Part shown: piece by piece, positions 1-8,220 of the stretch
How the letters are laid out: each line of letters begins with the position of its first letter
Numbering within the stretch: position 1 is the first letter of the stretch
Assembly: GCA_964471235.1 (NCBI GenBank)
Contig: CAYYGL010000060.1
Location: forward strand, 1 to 25,032
DNA from: CAYYGL01 sp964471235
Lineage (GTDB): Bacteria; Calditrichota; Calditrichia; RBG-13-44-9; J075
Direction of reading: 5' to 3'
Length of the DNA stretch: 25,032 nucleotides
Notes under the pieces: generated by a model
The model's database searches: none
What the model saw: only the letters and a program-made list of their open reading frames with translations
What the model was told of the DNA's origin: nothing
Program-made: the position numbers and the translations under genes

Positions 1-666
1 TTTTACCTTGCGCGCCAGCTCCAGGATGGCGTCCCGCAATTCTCCCTCCTCCAGGGGAGTAAATTTATTGAACAGGGGCATTATCCAGGTGGGCGCAATG
101 AATTGCATAAACAGGCTGAACACCACCACCGCAATCCAGCAGTACAGCCAGGCGAGTTCCCCGGCGTATTCAAAAAACGCCAGCACTGCTGCCAAAACCG
201 CACCGCCGATGACAATCCCCAATGCAGTGCCCTTAAGAATATCCAGCACAAAAGTTTTGGGAGTGGTTTTGTTGAACCCGAAGCGCTCCTCGATCACAAA
301 GGTGGAATAAACGCTGAAGGGCAGTGAAAGCAGCCCCCGGGCAAACATTAAGATTCCGATATATACCAGCCCGGTGCCAATGCTGCCCAGCTTCCACCCG
401 CGAACCATTTGATCCAGGTAATTGAAGCCCCCGCTGAACCAGAATGCCAGCAGCACCGTCAGGTTAAACGTGGATGTCAAGATGCCAAATCGGGTGCGTA
501 CCCGGGTGTATTCCTGGGATTGGCGATATTTCTCAGCATCGAAAACATCCTTAAATTCCGGCGGTACCTCATCCCGCAATGCCTTCAGGTTCAGCACATC
601 CGTGACCAAATCCAGCAGGTAATCTATTAACAATGTTGCCAGGATGATAACGGCATAAATATTCAT
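1..666 (-). CDS. M48 family CAAX prenyl protease (Ste24-like), N-terminal part, cut by window edge
   Basis: The reading frame is open from an ATG at 666 to the window edge, giving 222 residues with no stop. The start is preceded by AGGA about 8 nt upstream. The protein is membrane-rich with hydrophobic segments near residues 3-18, 65-85, 95-115, 150-170 and 175-195. It carries the typical Ste24 N-terminal pattern: FKDVFDAEKY, the RFG segment after it, VIEERFGFNKTT, and PLFNKFTPLEEGEL at the point where family members lead into the catalytic domain. In Ste24 proteases the zinc site HExxH lies further downstream, so it is outside the window. Family members are integral membrane zinc endopeptidases; bacterial ones probably act in membrane protein turnover. 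No gene on the same strand is close. Recognition is by N-terminal family motifs only. Confidence 0.85.
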   Translation of the reverse strand, partial: MNIYAVIILATLLIDYLLDLVTDVLNLKALRDEVPPEFKDVFDAEKYRQSQEYTRVRTRFGILTSTFNLTVLLAFWFSGGFNYLDQMVRGWKLGSIGTGLVYIGILMFARGLLSLPFSVYSTFVIEERFGFNKTTPKTFVLDILKGTALGIVIGGAVLAAVLAFFEYAGELAWLYCWIAVVVFSLFMQFIAPTWIMPLFNKFTPLEEGELRDAILELARKVK

Positions 667-1192
667 GGATCATTCCTGTAATTTTTGTCTCGTTTAACAT
701 CAATTCCAATGCGCTAATACCGACGCTTCCAATTATAACAAAAAAGCGGTCTTTATACACGTGGTTTTTCGTGTACCCTCTAACAAGCCCTTTGGTTTGT
801 CGGCGAACACCTAATAAGAGATAAGAGCCGGCACCGTATCAACCGGGTTGGGCGTCACCGGGAATTAATTTAACCCCATTGCAAAAATGAAATTGTATCC
901 ATAAATTGACTTATCTCAATTTTTACATCAGGAAGATAACATCGGGGAGATCAACTGCCGCAAAGCAATGGGATTGGTATTGCAATTATTCAGTTACCTT
1001 GCACCAGAGAGCACAGGGGTCAATGAGATTATGAAAAAATTTATCAAGAAACGGGATAACAAGAAATGAGAATAAAATTATTGCGTTATGTCCGGCTTTT
1101 CTCTTGAATTCCTTTTCTGAAAACTCTGTGGACTCTGCGGCTGAATCGTTACTTGGTATTTATCCATAACCCGGAATACCACCGGAGACTCA
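667..1192. other. Intergenic region between divergent M48 protease and MscS genes
   Basis: No coding frame with protein-like composition is visible on either strand. Because the flanking genes diverge, both promoters should lie here, but no promoter could be assigned with confidence. A short hairpin with arms TACACG and CGTGTA sits at 756-775. The right third contains the decayed repeat described separately at 991-1152. Confidence 0.6.
991..1152. repeat. Decayed palindromic repeat related to the element at 11468-11680
   Basis: The right arm at 1123-1152 (ACTCTGTGGACTCTGCGG followed by a GTTAC end) resembles the right arm of the better preserved element at 11630-11667 (ACTCTGTGGTCTCTGTGG followed by GTAAC). 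On the left, GTTAC with ACCAGAGAGCACAG at 993-1016 resembles the inverted version of the same arm. The left match is weak, so the left boundary is uncertain. It ends about 40 bp before the MscS start codon. Confidence 0.4.
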
Positions 1193-2266
1193 ATGAACTT
1201 CTGGTCGCAATTATTGGCTGACTTTCGGGAATTCGTTCCCCTGTTAGCGGTTCTGGCAATCGTTAGTGGTTTACTTTGGTTTGTCAACTGGTTGATGCTG
1301 AAACGGCGCAAAGGGTTGGGTGCAGAGACCCAGTTGCCCCGTCAGTTGTTGATGATCGGTCTTACCGCGGTTGGCTTGCTGCTCATTGTGCTGGTATTTC
1401 CCATGTCTGACAATACCCGCGGGCAGGTACTCAGCCTGATTGGGGTCGTCTTAACCGCGGTGATTGCCCTCTCCTCCACCACCTTTGTTGCCAACATCAT
1501 GGCAGGGTTGATGCTCCGGGTGGTAAAGAGCTTCCGCCCGGGGGATTTTATCCGCATCGCGGAACAATTCGGGCGGGTTACGGAACGGGGGCTCTTTCAC
1601 ACCGAAATCCAGACCGAAGACCGCAACCTGACCACTTTCCCCAATCTCTACCTGGTCACCAACCCGGTCACCGTGGTGCGCAGTTCCGGCACCATCGTTT
1701 CCGCCGAACTCTCCCTCGGGTACGATCTTCCCCATTCCCGAATCGAGGAATTGCTCAAAGAAGCTGCCCGGCAAACGGATTTGGAGGAGCCGTTCGTTCA
1801 GGTAAGGGAACTGGGAGATTTTTCAGTGACGTACCGGGTTGCCGGATTTTTAACCAACGTGAAGCTGCTGTTAACCGCCCGCTCGGACCTCCGTAAAAAC
1901 GTGCTGGATGTGCTCCATGCCCATGGAGTGGAGATTGTTTCCCCGGCATTCATGAACCAGCGCCGCTTGCCGGAAGATGGGAAAGTCATTCCGGACGAGG
2001 TGAAACTGCATCCCCAAAAACAATCTGTGGAACCGGAAGAAGCGCCGGAGAACTTGATATTTGACAAAGCGGAAGAAGCAGAGGAACTGGAAAATTTACG
2101 CAAGGAATATTCGGAACTAAACGAACGATTGGAAAATCTGAAAAAAGAGAGAAAATCCGCGGATGAAGCAGAGAGTTCCCGGTTGGATGCGGAGATTGTA
2201 GCCCTGGAAAGCGCGGCGGAACGGTTGGCAAAAAAGATTGAAGCAGCCCGGCAAAATTCAGATTGA
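1193..2266 (+). CDS. MscS-family mechanosensitive ion channel with C-terminal coiled coil
   Basis: This 357-residue membrane protein has transmembrane segments near residues 14-36, 51-70 and 77-110. The third is the pore-lining helix typical of MscS (IALSSTTFVANIMAGLMLRV), followed directly by the beta domain (FRPGDFIRI, then GRVTERGLFHTEIQTEDRN, then the FPNLYLVTNPV loop). The family opens under membrane tension and releases solutes during hypo-osmotic shock. After the usual alpha/beta domain there is an extra charged segment: residues about 255-290 are Pro/Glu rich, and about 290-357 form heptad-like Leu/Glu/Lys sequence expected to be a coiled coil. The ATG has GGAG 7 nt upstream. The gene stands alone, with 225 bp to the next gene. 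Confidence 0.9.
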   Translation: MNFWSQLLADFREFVPLLAVLAIVSGLLWFVNWLMLKRRKGLGAETQLPRQLLMIGLTAVGLLLIVLVFPMSDNTRGQVLSLIGVVLTAVIALSSTTFVANIMAGLMLRVVKSFRPGDFIRIAEQFGRVTERGLFHTEIQTEDRNLTTFPNLYLVTNPVTVVRSSGTIVSAELSLGYDLPHSRIEELLKEAARQTDLEEPFVQVRELGDFSVTYRVAGFLTNVKLLLTARSDLRKNVLDVLHAHGVEIVSPAFMNQRRLPEDGKVIPDEVKLHPQKQSVEPEEAPENLIFDKAEEAEELENLRKEYSELNERLENLKKERKSADEAESSRLDAEIVALESAAERLAKKIEAARQNSD

Positions 2267-2491
2267 ATTTCCGGCACTGCCCGAACCGCCAGTTCAATCG
2301 AAGGACTTCGTAACTCTTTACACCTGCTTTTTCCGGTTGGCACCGGCAGTACAATAACTTACCGGTGTACTCCCGTTGGTTGGAATCATCGCCATAAATG
2401 TCCCGCTTCTCATCAATGTAAAAATACCGTAGATGTTGTATCTGATTCCGCTTTCGGTTAATTTTGTTGAAGAAACCATACGGAGGGTAAT

Positions 2492-3460
2492 ATGCGGTTC
2501 TTATGGGCTATTCTCATACTTTTTGTGTTAACAGGTTTACCGCACATCCTGGTGGCGCAGCAGCCATCTCCAACAGAAACCATTGCCATTCTTCCGTTTA
2601 CCGCTACCGGGGTGAATGATGCCACTCTTGCCAGTGCTCAAAACATTCTGCGCATGGAAATTACCCGTTTAACCGACGCCCGGCTGATTCCCGAAAAGCA
2701 GGTACTGGATAGCTTACCCGAAGAGGGGTGCTCGGAAATCCCCTGCGCCATAGACCTCGGGAAAAGGCTGTCTGCCTCCAAAGTGATTCTCTGCAATATG
2801 TCGGCATTGGGTGAAAAAATCATTGTGCATTATTTTCTGGTTGATGTTCCCGCCCAAAAGGCAATTCTGAAAGAGCAGCTCACTGCCACTTTTGTGGAAG
2901 ATTTAGACCGGGTGATGAAACGAATCGCTACCAGTCTGGTGCAGGAGAAATCCCCGGAAAAAACCGCCGAGGTGGGGAATATCGTCACCGAGGAAACCAT
3001 CCGCCCCCTGCGGCGCAGCAGCCGGGGATTGTTTGGCATCACCTTCGGGTACTTATACCCGGAAAACGGCTACGACCGGATAGACCGCTCCTTTACCCTG
3101 GAAATTCGCATCGCCAACGAACTGCCGGATTATGAGATCGGGATGCTCTTTTCCGGCAGAAAAGGTTTTGCAGTAAATATCTATGGTTCTCGGCTGTTTT
3201 CCAGAAAGGATTTCGCTCCTTACCTGGGAGCCGGATTCGGCTTTCACTGGGTGTCTCATCGTACTTATTATTTTAACGGGTATGATTACGAAATAAACCC
3301 GGAAGATAAGAAAAAAGACGGCTTTGAAGTCAACTTGAACGGCGGGGTAAAATTATTCCGCACCTATAATTTTCAGATCATTGCCAATTTAGCTTATGCG
3401 TTCGTGCTAAATGATTACGACGACCGGGCAGCAATTTTTACCATTGGAATCTTGCATTGA
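2492..3460 (+). CDS. Exported protein: CsgG/TolB-N-like domain plus beta-barrel-like C-terminal half
   Basis: The protein has 322 residues and begins with a good signal peptide (charged start, hydrophobic core, likely cleavage after VAQ at residue 23). Residues about 27-150 start with ETIAILPFTATGVNDATLAS, a strand-helix pattern of the kind seen in CsgG, TolB N-terminal and LpoB-like domains, which bind partners at the outer membrane. C80 and C85 in EEGCSEIPCAI could form a disulfide. From about residue 178 to the end the sequence alternates hydrophobic and polar residues with aromatic girdle positions (ITFGYLYPENGY, YLGAGFGFHWVS, AYAFVLNDYDD), as in small outer membrane beta-barrels. The start has GGAGGG upstream. 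The domain names come from pattern resemblance; the function is unknown and no operon partner is visible. Confidence 0.6.
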   Translation: MRFLWAILILFVLTGLPHILVAQQPSPTETIAILPFTATGVNDATLASAQNILRMEITRLTDARLIPEKQVLDSLPEEGCSEIPCAIDLGKRLSASKVILCNMSALGEKIIVHYFLVDVPAQKAILKEQLTATFVEDLDRVMKRIATSLVQEKSPEKTAEVGNIVTEETIRPLRRSSRGLFGITFGYLYPENGYDRIDRSFTLEIRIANELPDYEIGMLFSGRKGFAVNIYGSRLFSRKDFAPYLGAGFGFHWVSHRTYYFNGYDYEINPEDKKKDGFEVNLNGGVKLFRTYNFQIIANLAYAFVLNDYDDRAAIFTIGILH

Positions 3461-3485
3461 CAACCTGGTCAGGAGGATAGCTTGT

Positions 3486-3552
3486 GTCATTCCGGCTGTA
3501 TCCAACCGCGGCGGGAGGAATGCCGCAACGAAGTGGCTCCGTTGGAGGAATC
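3486..3552 (+). repeat. GTCATTCC...GGAGGAATC type dispersed repeat
   Basis: The segment opens with GTCATTCC and closes with GGAGGAATC; these ends are near-inverted, and a second GGAGGAAT lies inside at about 3515. It also holds GCAACGAAGTGGCTCCGTTG. Short GC-rich segments with this pairing of ends recur in intergenic regions of many environmental genomes. Only one copy is visible here, so repeat status is inferred. Confidence 0.3.
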
Positions 3553-3665
3553 TTCTAACATGCAATTTGTCATGCACCCATTTAGGACGTAGATAAGAAA
3601 GAGTTCCTGTAGAAATCTGTTTTTGTCATCAAAAAATTGCCCAAATTAATTTGAGTGAGTAATAT

Positions 3666-3720
3666 GTCAACTGTTACCTATGTGTCCGAACACTTTGTTA
3701 CCTATGTCCCCGGTCTGTAC
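3666..3720 (+). repeat. Two 24-bp-spaced direct repeats resembling an insertion-sequence end
   Basis: GTTACCTATGT occurs at 3674 and again at 3698, exactly 24 bp apart, each followed by a CCG-containing stretch. The block starts TGTCAAC and ends GTCTGTAC. Arrays of transposase-binding repeats of this style are found at the ends of IS21- and IS481-type elements. No transposase gene or second end is present in the window, so this would be a solo or remnant end. Confidence 0.4.
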
Positions 3721-3727
3721 ATTATTA

Positions 3728-3776
3728 AGAGAAGGGGGCCCCGGGGGATGAGTTCCTTATTGCCCCCTGTTTCTCT
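3728..3776. other. Hairpin next to the IS-end-like repeats
   Basis: AGAGAA plus GGGGGC at 3728-3739 pairs with GCCCCC at 3762-3767 and TTCTCT at 3771-3776, with a 3-nt bulge and a loop of about 22 nt. The sequence continues TTCT. It could act as a weak terminator for the gene ending at 3460, but the distance is large and the T-run is poor. Confidence 0.3.
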
Positions 3777-3809
3777 TTCTAACAGAATGCAACAGCCCTG
3801 CCTCACTAA

Positions 3810-4040
3810 GGGGGGGACATAGAGGGGGAAAAAGCGCTATCACTTACTCCTCAGCATTACTTGTTTAGCACTACCGCTTTTCTCATTGCCTGGTTGTGGA
3901 CGCCTGAACAGGCAGTAAGGGCTTACAAAGATTATAATTCAGTAAACGCTCTCTTCCAAAAGGGGGATAATCGAGTAGGTATGTTAACCCATCATGATTT
4001 CCCTCATGGAAAAATATTATTTTCAGCTAAGGTTGAATGA
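3810..4040 (+). pseudogene. Coding fragment without a start codon, unknown family
   Basis: The frame after a TAA at 3807-3809 stays open for 76 codons to TGA at 4038-4040. Its translation reads like protein rather than noise: TPEQAVRAYKDYNSVNALFQ followed by KGDNRVGMLTHHDFPHGKIL. The only ATG is late (20 codons from the end) and has no Shine-Dalgarno sequence, so this looks like the 3' remnant of a gene. I do not recognise the family. It lies beside IS-end-like repeats, which fits a region of past rearrangement. Confidence 0.25.
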
Positions 4041-4148
4041 TAACCGTGGGTAAAAACAACCATTCCTTCCCAGGGTAAGTGAATAACAACACATCATAAT
4101 CCTCAAAATCATAAGATGATTGCCCGTAGAGATGTTTCGTTAAGAATC
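4027..4148 (-). pseudogene. Possible C-terminal fragment, weakly nuclease-like, after the S9 peptidase gene
   Basis: Directly beyond the stop of the S9 peptidase, in another frame, about 38 codons read GFLTKHLYGQSSYDFEDYDV and then LLFTYPGKEWLFLP, ending with TAG at 4027-4029. The pattern of Asp/hydrophobic strand, turn, Trp and Leu-Pro is loosely like the end of PD-(D/E)XK nuclease-fold proteins, but this is a guess. There is no start codon except within the peptidase gene. Its end overlaps the end of the opposite-strand fragment by 14 bp. Confidence 0.2.
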
Positions 4149-6776
4149 CTATTCTTTCTTCTCTTTCTCCCCGTACAACTCTTCCCACCATTCCGGCTGG
4201 TTTTTCAGCCATTTGTCAAACCATGCCAGGATGGTTTTCTGCCAGATAATCCGCTTGTGGTAATTGATGATGTGATGATCCTGGTCTGCCACCCGGATAT
4301 ACTCCACGTCTTTTCCCAGGAGTTTCAGCGCCACATAGAACTGATCGCTTTCACCGAGGGGGACGTTATGGTCCGCATCGCCGTGGAGAAGCAGCAGGGG
4401 CGTGGAGACTTTATCGGCGTGGAAAAGAGGGCTGCGATCCACATAAATATCACGGCGATTCCAGGGAAAGCTGTTCGCCGTGGCGACGGAACTATAGAGG
4501 TAGCCCCAGTATCCCTCACCCCAGTAACTGGAGATGTCACTGATACCGGCATGGGAGATGGCAGCAGCAAACATATCCGTTTTGGTTACCAGGGTCATGG
4601 TCATAAACCCACCGTAGGAAGCGCCGATGCAGCCGACGCGTTGTTTATCCACAAACGGGTGGCTGTCTAAAAACTTCCCGACGCCGTCAATGATTTCCTG
4701 CGCCACCATATTGCCCCAATCGTTAACGTGGTAAGCGGAAAACTTCTGCCCGTAGCCAATGGCGCCGCTGGGCTGTAACACATAAACCACATAGCCCTGG
4801 GCAGCAAAGAGATTCTTGGGATAGCGTCCGCCAAACTCCCGGGTTACCGGCACCGTGCCGCCGTAATAATAAACAATGCAGGGATATTGTTTTTGGGGAT
4901 CAAAACCGGGGGGATAGTAGATTCGCCCCTCGATTTCATCGCCCCGGGCATTGGTGAATGTCCAACGTTCTACCCTGCCAAACTGAACATTTTTAAAATC
5001 CGCCGCAGCCGGATCGGAAAGCAGCCGGTGGGTCTTTTTCTTTAAATCCACCACAAACGCCCGGGCAGGATAAGTGACCCGGGAACCATAATATACCCCC
5101 ATCTCCCGGTTGCGGGCGACTTCAAAATCATCCAACACATCGGTTTCCAAATCTAAACGTTCATATCTTTTTCCGGCGATCGAATAGCGGTAAAACCGAA
5201 CATACTCACCGTCCGTGGCAGACAAATAAATCCATCGCCCGGAACGGCTCCAGACTGCCTTGTTGATGCTGGGATCAAAATCCCGGCTGATGGGGGAGGG
5301 CTTCCGGGACGCCAGGTCGTACAAATACGCCTGGGTGTCGTAATCATTGGCAATCATTCCCTCGGGAACATTTTTTCCCAGGTCGCCAAAAAGCTCAGGC
5401 GAGCCCAACAGCAACAAGGTTTTCCCGTCCGGCGACCATTCCGCCCGGTTCAACCAACCGCTTCCAAACAACGTATCCACGCTCAGGTCGGATAAATTCA
5501 GCTCACATAAAACAGTGGTGGTATAGGGGCGTTCCCGGTAATTATCTACCGTGCGGGTAAACAGGAGATGGCCGCCGTCCGGGCTGACAGAGCTGATTTC
5601 GGTGCTCAATTTTCCGGCGGTCAACCGCTGCCGGGTGCCGGATGGCAAGTTGACCCGGTAAAGAAACTCATGGGTGCGAAACCACTCCCAGCGGTCGCGC
5701 GGTGAGGTCAGCCGTTTTACCCCCCGCTTGTCTTCTTCCGGTTTCTCTTTGATACTGTAGATAATAAAGCTGCCCTCCGGCGACCACAGGAAACTGCCGA
5801 ATTCCTCCACATCCTTCAGGATGGGAGTGGTGGTGCCAGCGGTAAGATCAACAATCCACAGGGTGGTTTTTTTATCTTTGGTATCGGTATAAGCAAATTT
5901 CTCTCCCCCCGGCGCCCACTGGATGCGGCTCAACGCCGTGCCGCCCCGAAAGGTCTGCACCAGCTTGCCGTCTTTAACCCGGCGTAGTTCCAGATAGCTT
6001 TCGCTCTCATCCGTCGGGGGCAGCGTTTGGCGGATGGTCACCGTGGCATATTTGCCATCGGCAGAAATTGAAACCCCATCCACTTTCGGACCATCCAGGA
6101 GATGGTGAATATCCATTACCTTCTGGGGAGACAGGGAAATGGTGAGCGCATCCCCGCCGAATTTTTTGTCGACCGAAAGGGAAGGGGTAATCGACCAGGA
6201 GTTGGTATTGCCCGGATCCCATACTGCTTTCAGAATGAGCAGATGCTTTCCGGTTTCCAGTTTTAAGGTCTGTTTCAGTTCTCCCGGTTTTTTCCCGGAC
6301 TCCGAACTCGTTTTATCACCCAGCTTCTCGCCATCCAGGAATGCTTCCAACAAATGATGGCTTTTCACCCGGAGTTCCGCTTTTACCCAGCGCCGGGCGT
6401 TCAGATAGGTGGCTAAAAAGATGATTTGGGGATGATGGGTGTCCCCGGGAAGTTGGAAGCGGATGGTATCGGGCGCCGGGGAGATGGGGTTCCACCGGAA
6501 AGTCGTTGACCGATCCCATTGCAGCACGGTGTTGGGAGCAGGCTGCCATTCCCGGGTTTCCATCGGCTCAAATGCCAGTAAGTCTTTCAGTTGAAACGTA
6601 TCTTTATGGTAAGCCGGCAGGGGGGTGGTAATGGGACCGAGGCGTAGCCATTGATCAAGTTGCATATTATTCTTCCCTGTAGTTTGAGCGGTTAGTGGTG
6701 TGAGGAATCCAATTGCCAGGAAATAAACAATAAACTTACGGGATAAGGCGGTGATTTGTTCAATAAATGGAAACAC
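4149..6776 (-). CDS. Secreted S9 family (prolyl oligopeptidase/DPP IV type) serine peptidase
   Basis: This 875-residue protein has an N-terminal signal sequence (hydrophobic run after RK, likely cleavage after LTAQ at about 31). A domain of about 170 residues follows, then beta-propeller blades with recurring WSPDG/WSPEG/SADGK motifs over about 230-560, then an alpha/beta hydrolase domain from about 600. The catalytic triad is visible: Ser720 in GASYGG, Asp802 in HGDADHNVP and His834 in DQDHHI. Family members cleave short peptides in the periplasm or outside the cell, often after proline. The start is GTG, chosen because AGGAG lies 7 nt upstream and the signal peptide begins there. It is separated from the upstream cox operon by a terminator and a repeat region, so it is probably transcribed on its own. 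Confidence 0.93.
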   Translation of the reverse strand: MFPFIEQITALSRKFIVYFLAIGFLTPLTAQTTGKNNMQLDQWLRLGPITTPLPAYHKDTFQLKDLLAFEPMETREWQPAPNTVLQWDRSTTFRWNPISPAPDTIRFQLPGDTHHPQIIFLATYLNARRWVKAELRVKSHHLLEAFLDGEKLGDKTSSESGKKPGELKQTLKLETGKHLLILKAVWDPGNTNSWSITPSLSVDKKFGGDALTISLSPQKVMDIHHLLDGPKVDGVSISADGKYATVTIRQTLPPTDESESYLELRRVKDGKLVQTFRGGTALSRIQWAPGGEKFAYTDTKDKKTTLWIVDLTAGTTTPILKDVEEFGSFLWSPEGSFIIYSIKEKPEEDKRGVKRLTSPRDRWEWFRTHEFLYRVNLPSGTRQRLTAGKLSTEISSVSPDGGHLLFTRTVDNYRERPYTTTVLCELNLSDLSVDTLFGSGWLNRAEWSPDGKTLLLLGSPELFGDLGKNVPEGMIANDYDTQAYLYDLASRKPSPISRDFDPSINKAVWSRSGRWIYLSATDGEYVRFYRYSIAGKRYERLDLETDVLDDFEVARNREMGVYYGSRVTYPARAFVVDLKKKTHRLLSDPAAADFKNVQFGRVERWTFTNARGDEIEGRIYYPPGFDPQKQYPCIVYYYGGTVPVTREFGGRYPKNLFAAQGYVVYVLQPSGAIGYGQKFSAYHVNDWGNMVAQEIIDGVGKFLDSHPFVDKQRVGCIGASYGGFMTMTLVTKTDMFAAAISHAGISDISSYWGEGYWGYLYSSVATANSFPWNRRDIYVDRSPLFHADKVSTPLLLLHGDADHNVPLGESDQFYVALKLLGKDVEYIRVADQDHHIINYHKRIIWQKTILAWFDKWLKNQPEWWEELYGEKEKKE

Positions 6777-6817
6777 GATTTGACTCCTGAATTAAATGAG
6801 TTGAACATTCAGAGAAA

Positions 6818-6973
6818 TTATCCGGCACCGGGGGATAATTTCATAGAGAAGGGAATATAGCCAATGATCTCAAATTTTCCGTCCGGTGATTTTTCTTTGT
6901 AATCATACTCGCGGCAGAAGTACCGGTCAAAGGTGTGTAAAAATGTCACTCCGGTTTTTGCAGGACGCAACAT
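6818..6973 (-). CDS. Small ORF or 3' gene fragment of unknown function
   Basis: A 51-codon frame from ATG at 6973 to TAA at 6818 has a protein-like translation: GVTFLHTFDRYFCREYDYKE, then KFEIIGYIPFSMKLSPGAG. No Shine-Dalgarno sequence precedes the ATG, and the frame upstream runs into a hairpin-rich repeat. It may be the surviving C-terminus of a gene cut by that repeat. It ends 41 bp before the S9 peptidase start and runs in the same direction. Family not recognised. Confidence 0.3.
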   Translation of the reverse strand: MLRPAKTGVTFLHTFDRYFCREYDYKEKSPDGKFEIIGYIPFSMKLSPGAG

Positions 6974-7058
6974 ACCGCTGCATAGCGGTTTCGTCGGAAG
7001 AATCCGCGTGCTGCAAGGCCGGAATTGCTATCCGGCTGCGGCGGCATAGCAAACCGGC
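6974..7058. repeat. REP-like pair of hairpins
   Basis: The first hairpin has arms ACCGCT and AGCGGT at 6974-6989 with a GCAT loop. The second spans 7018-7058, with GCCGG and TTGCTAT pairing to ATAGCAA and CCGGC around a 14-nt GC-rich loop. Paired GC-rich hairpins of this size resemble REP/BIME-type intergenic elements. No second copy is visible in the window. Confidence 0.45.
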
Positions 7059-7192
7059 ATGATAATACTGACACTTCAATTTATACAAACTTTTTAGCCC
7101 GTTCCGCAAAAGAGCCGTGGATGTTCCAAAGATACTCTCCGTATACGGGTAAGAGGGCTGTCAATAACGATAAGAATTTTTGATTACCGATC

Positions 7193-7224
7193 AAAAAAGG
7201 CGGGGAGTCATTTCCCCGCCTTTT
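7193..7224 (-). terminator. Rho-independent terminator of the cox operon
   Basis: The stem AAAAGGCGGGGA pairs perfectly with TCCCCGCCTTTT around a 6-nt loop and is followed on the minus strand by a run of six T. It lies 26 bp after the coxM stop codon, so it should end transcription of the coxS-L-M operon. The A/T symmetry means it could also work in the other direction. Confidence 0.88.
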
Positions 7225-7250
7225 CCTACTTTGTTCTCCAACCGCCGGGC

Positions 7251-8114
7251 TTATGTTGCCTGCGCCACGGCTTCGGAGAGGGCTCGCTGGGCATAGACTT
7301 TCGCCAGGTGCTGGCGATAATCCTCCGAGGCGAAGGCATCACCCATCAGGTCCACTCCCTGGGCTGCCTGTTCCGCCGCAGCGGCAATCGCAGTTTCATC
7401 GGCGGCTTTGCCGTTCAGGGCTTTTTCCACATTACTGTCCCGGAAGGCATGGTCTGCCACGCCGGTAAATGCCACCCGCACCAGGTCACAGGTGCCGCCG
7501 GATTTATGCACCATAGCGGCACAGCCCACCACCGCGAAACGGGATGCCGGATGGGGAAATTTCAGGTAGGCACTGCCGGCACCGTCCGGTTGAGCAGGCA
7601 CCCGGACTTCAATGATAATTTCATCTGGTTGTAAGGCGGTTTCATATAATCCCTGGAAAAAATCCGAGGCAGGAACTGAGCGCTGCCCGCCGCTCCCTTT
7701 AACCACAATTTCCGCTTCTGTGGCAAGGATGGCAGCCGGATAGTCTGCTGCCGGGTCGGCATGTGCCAAACTGCCTCCAATGGTGCCCATGTTGCGCACC
7801 TGCACATCTCCAATGGATTCCGCCGCCTGTTTCAGCAGGGGCGCTTTAGCTGCAACCTCCCCGGATGCGGCAATATCCCGATGGGTTGAAGCGGCGCCAA
7901 TGGCTATCACACTTCCCTCATCACGGATATACCGCAACTCCGAGATGCGGGCAATGTCAATCAATTTGGCGGGGGTACTCAGGCGCAGCTTCATGGAAGG
8001 CAGCAGGCTGTGACCACCGGCTAATAATTTCGCCTCATCACCGTGCTGCTGAAGCAGACTCAACGCCTCATCCACGGAACTCGCCCGGATATAATCAAAT
8101 TTGGCTGGTATCAT
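7251..8114 (-). CDS. coxM: Molybdenum hydroxylase FAD-binding (medium) subunit, CoxM-like
   Basis: This is the medium subunit of a CO dehydrogenase/xanthine dehydrogenase-type enzyme. It holds FAD and passes electrons from the iron-sulfur subunit to an acceptor. At 287 residues it matches the family length. The two FAD-binding motifs are present: AGGHSLLP at residues 32-39 and TIGGSLAHADPAADYP at 111-126. The C-terminal domain of the family follows. The ATG has AAGGAG 8 nt upstream. In the operon it comes last, after coxS, coxL and an intervening four-helix-bundle gene, with a 95-bp gap to that gene. A strong terminator follows. The substrate cannot be told from this subunit. Confidence 0.92.
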   Translation of the reverse strand: MIPAKFDYIRASSVDEALSLLQQHGDEAKLLAGGHSLLPSMKLRLSTPAKLIDIARISELRYIRDEGSVIAIGAASTHRDIAASGEVAAKAPLLKQAAESIGDVQVRNMGTIGGSLAHADPAADYPAAILATEAEIVVKGSGGQRSVPASDFFQGLYETALQPDEIIIEVRVPAQPDGAGSAYLKFPHPASRFAVVGCAAMVHKSGGTCDLVRVAFTGVADHAFRDSNVEKALNGKAADETAIAAAAEQAAQGVDLMGDAFASEDYRQHLAKVYAQRALSEAVAQAT

Positions 8115-8189
8115 ATTTTTGCTCCTTCTTTAGTAATCTCTCATTCTTGTAAATACTGACCTTTGATGCATTATTTAGAACCGGTTAAA

Positions 8190-8220
8190 GGCTGTTAGAC
8201 TGTAGACTGTTAGGGGTTAC
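8190..8220. repeat. Short tandem repeat at the 3' border of the IVP-type gene
   Basis: GCTGTTAG, ACTGTAG and ACTGTTAG follow each other with a 7-8 bp period at 8191-8213, ending in GGGG. The array contains the stop codon of the four-helix-bundle gene. It shares the GGCTGT, CTGTAG and TTAGGGG words, in opposite orientation, with the repeat at the other end of that gene (8576-8605). Confidence 0.55.

Noticed and set aside
3411..3596. 61-codon plus-strand frame over the end of the exported protein gene
   Set aside because: It overlaps that gene in another frame, runs through repeat-like sequence and has no ribosome binding site.
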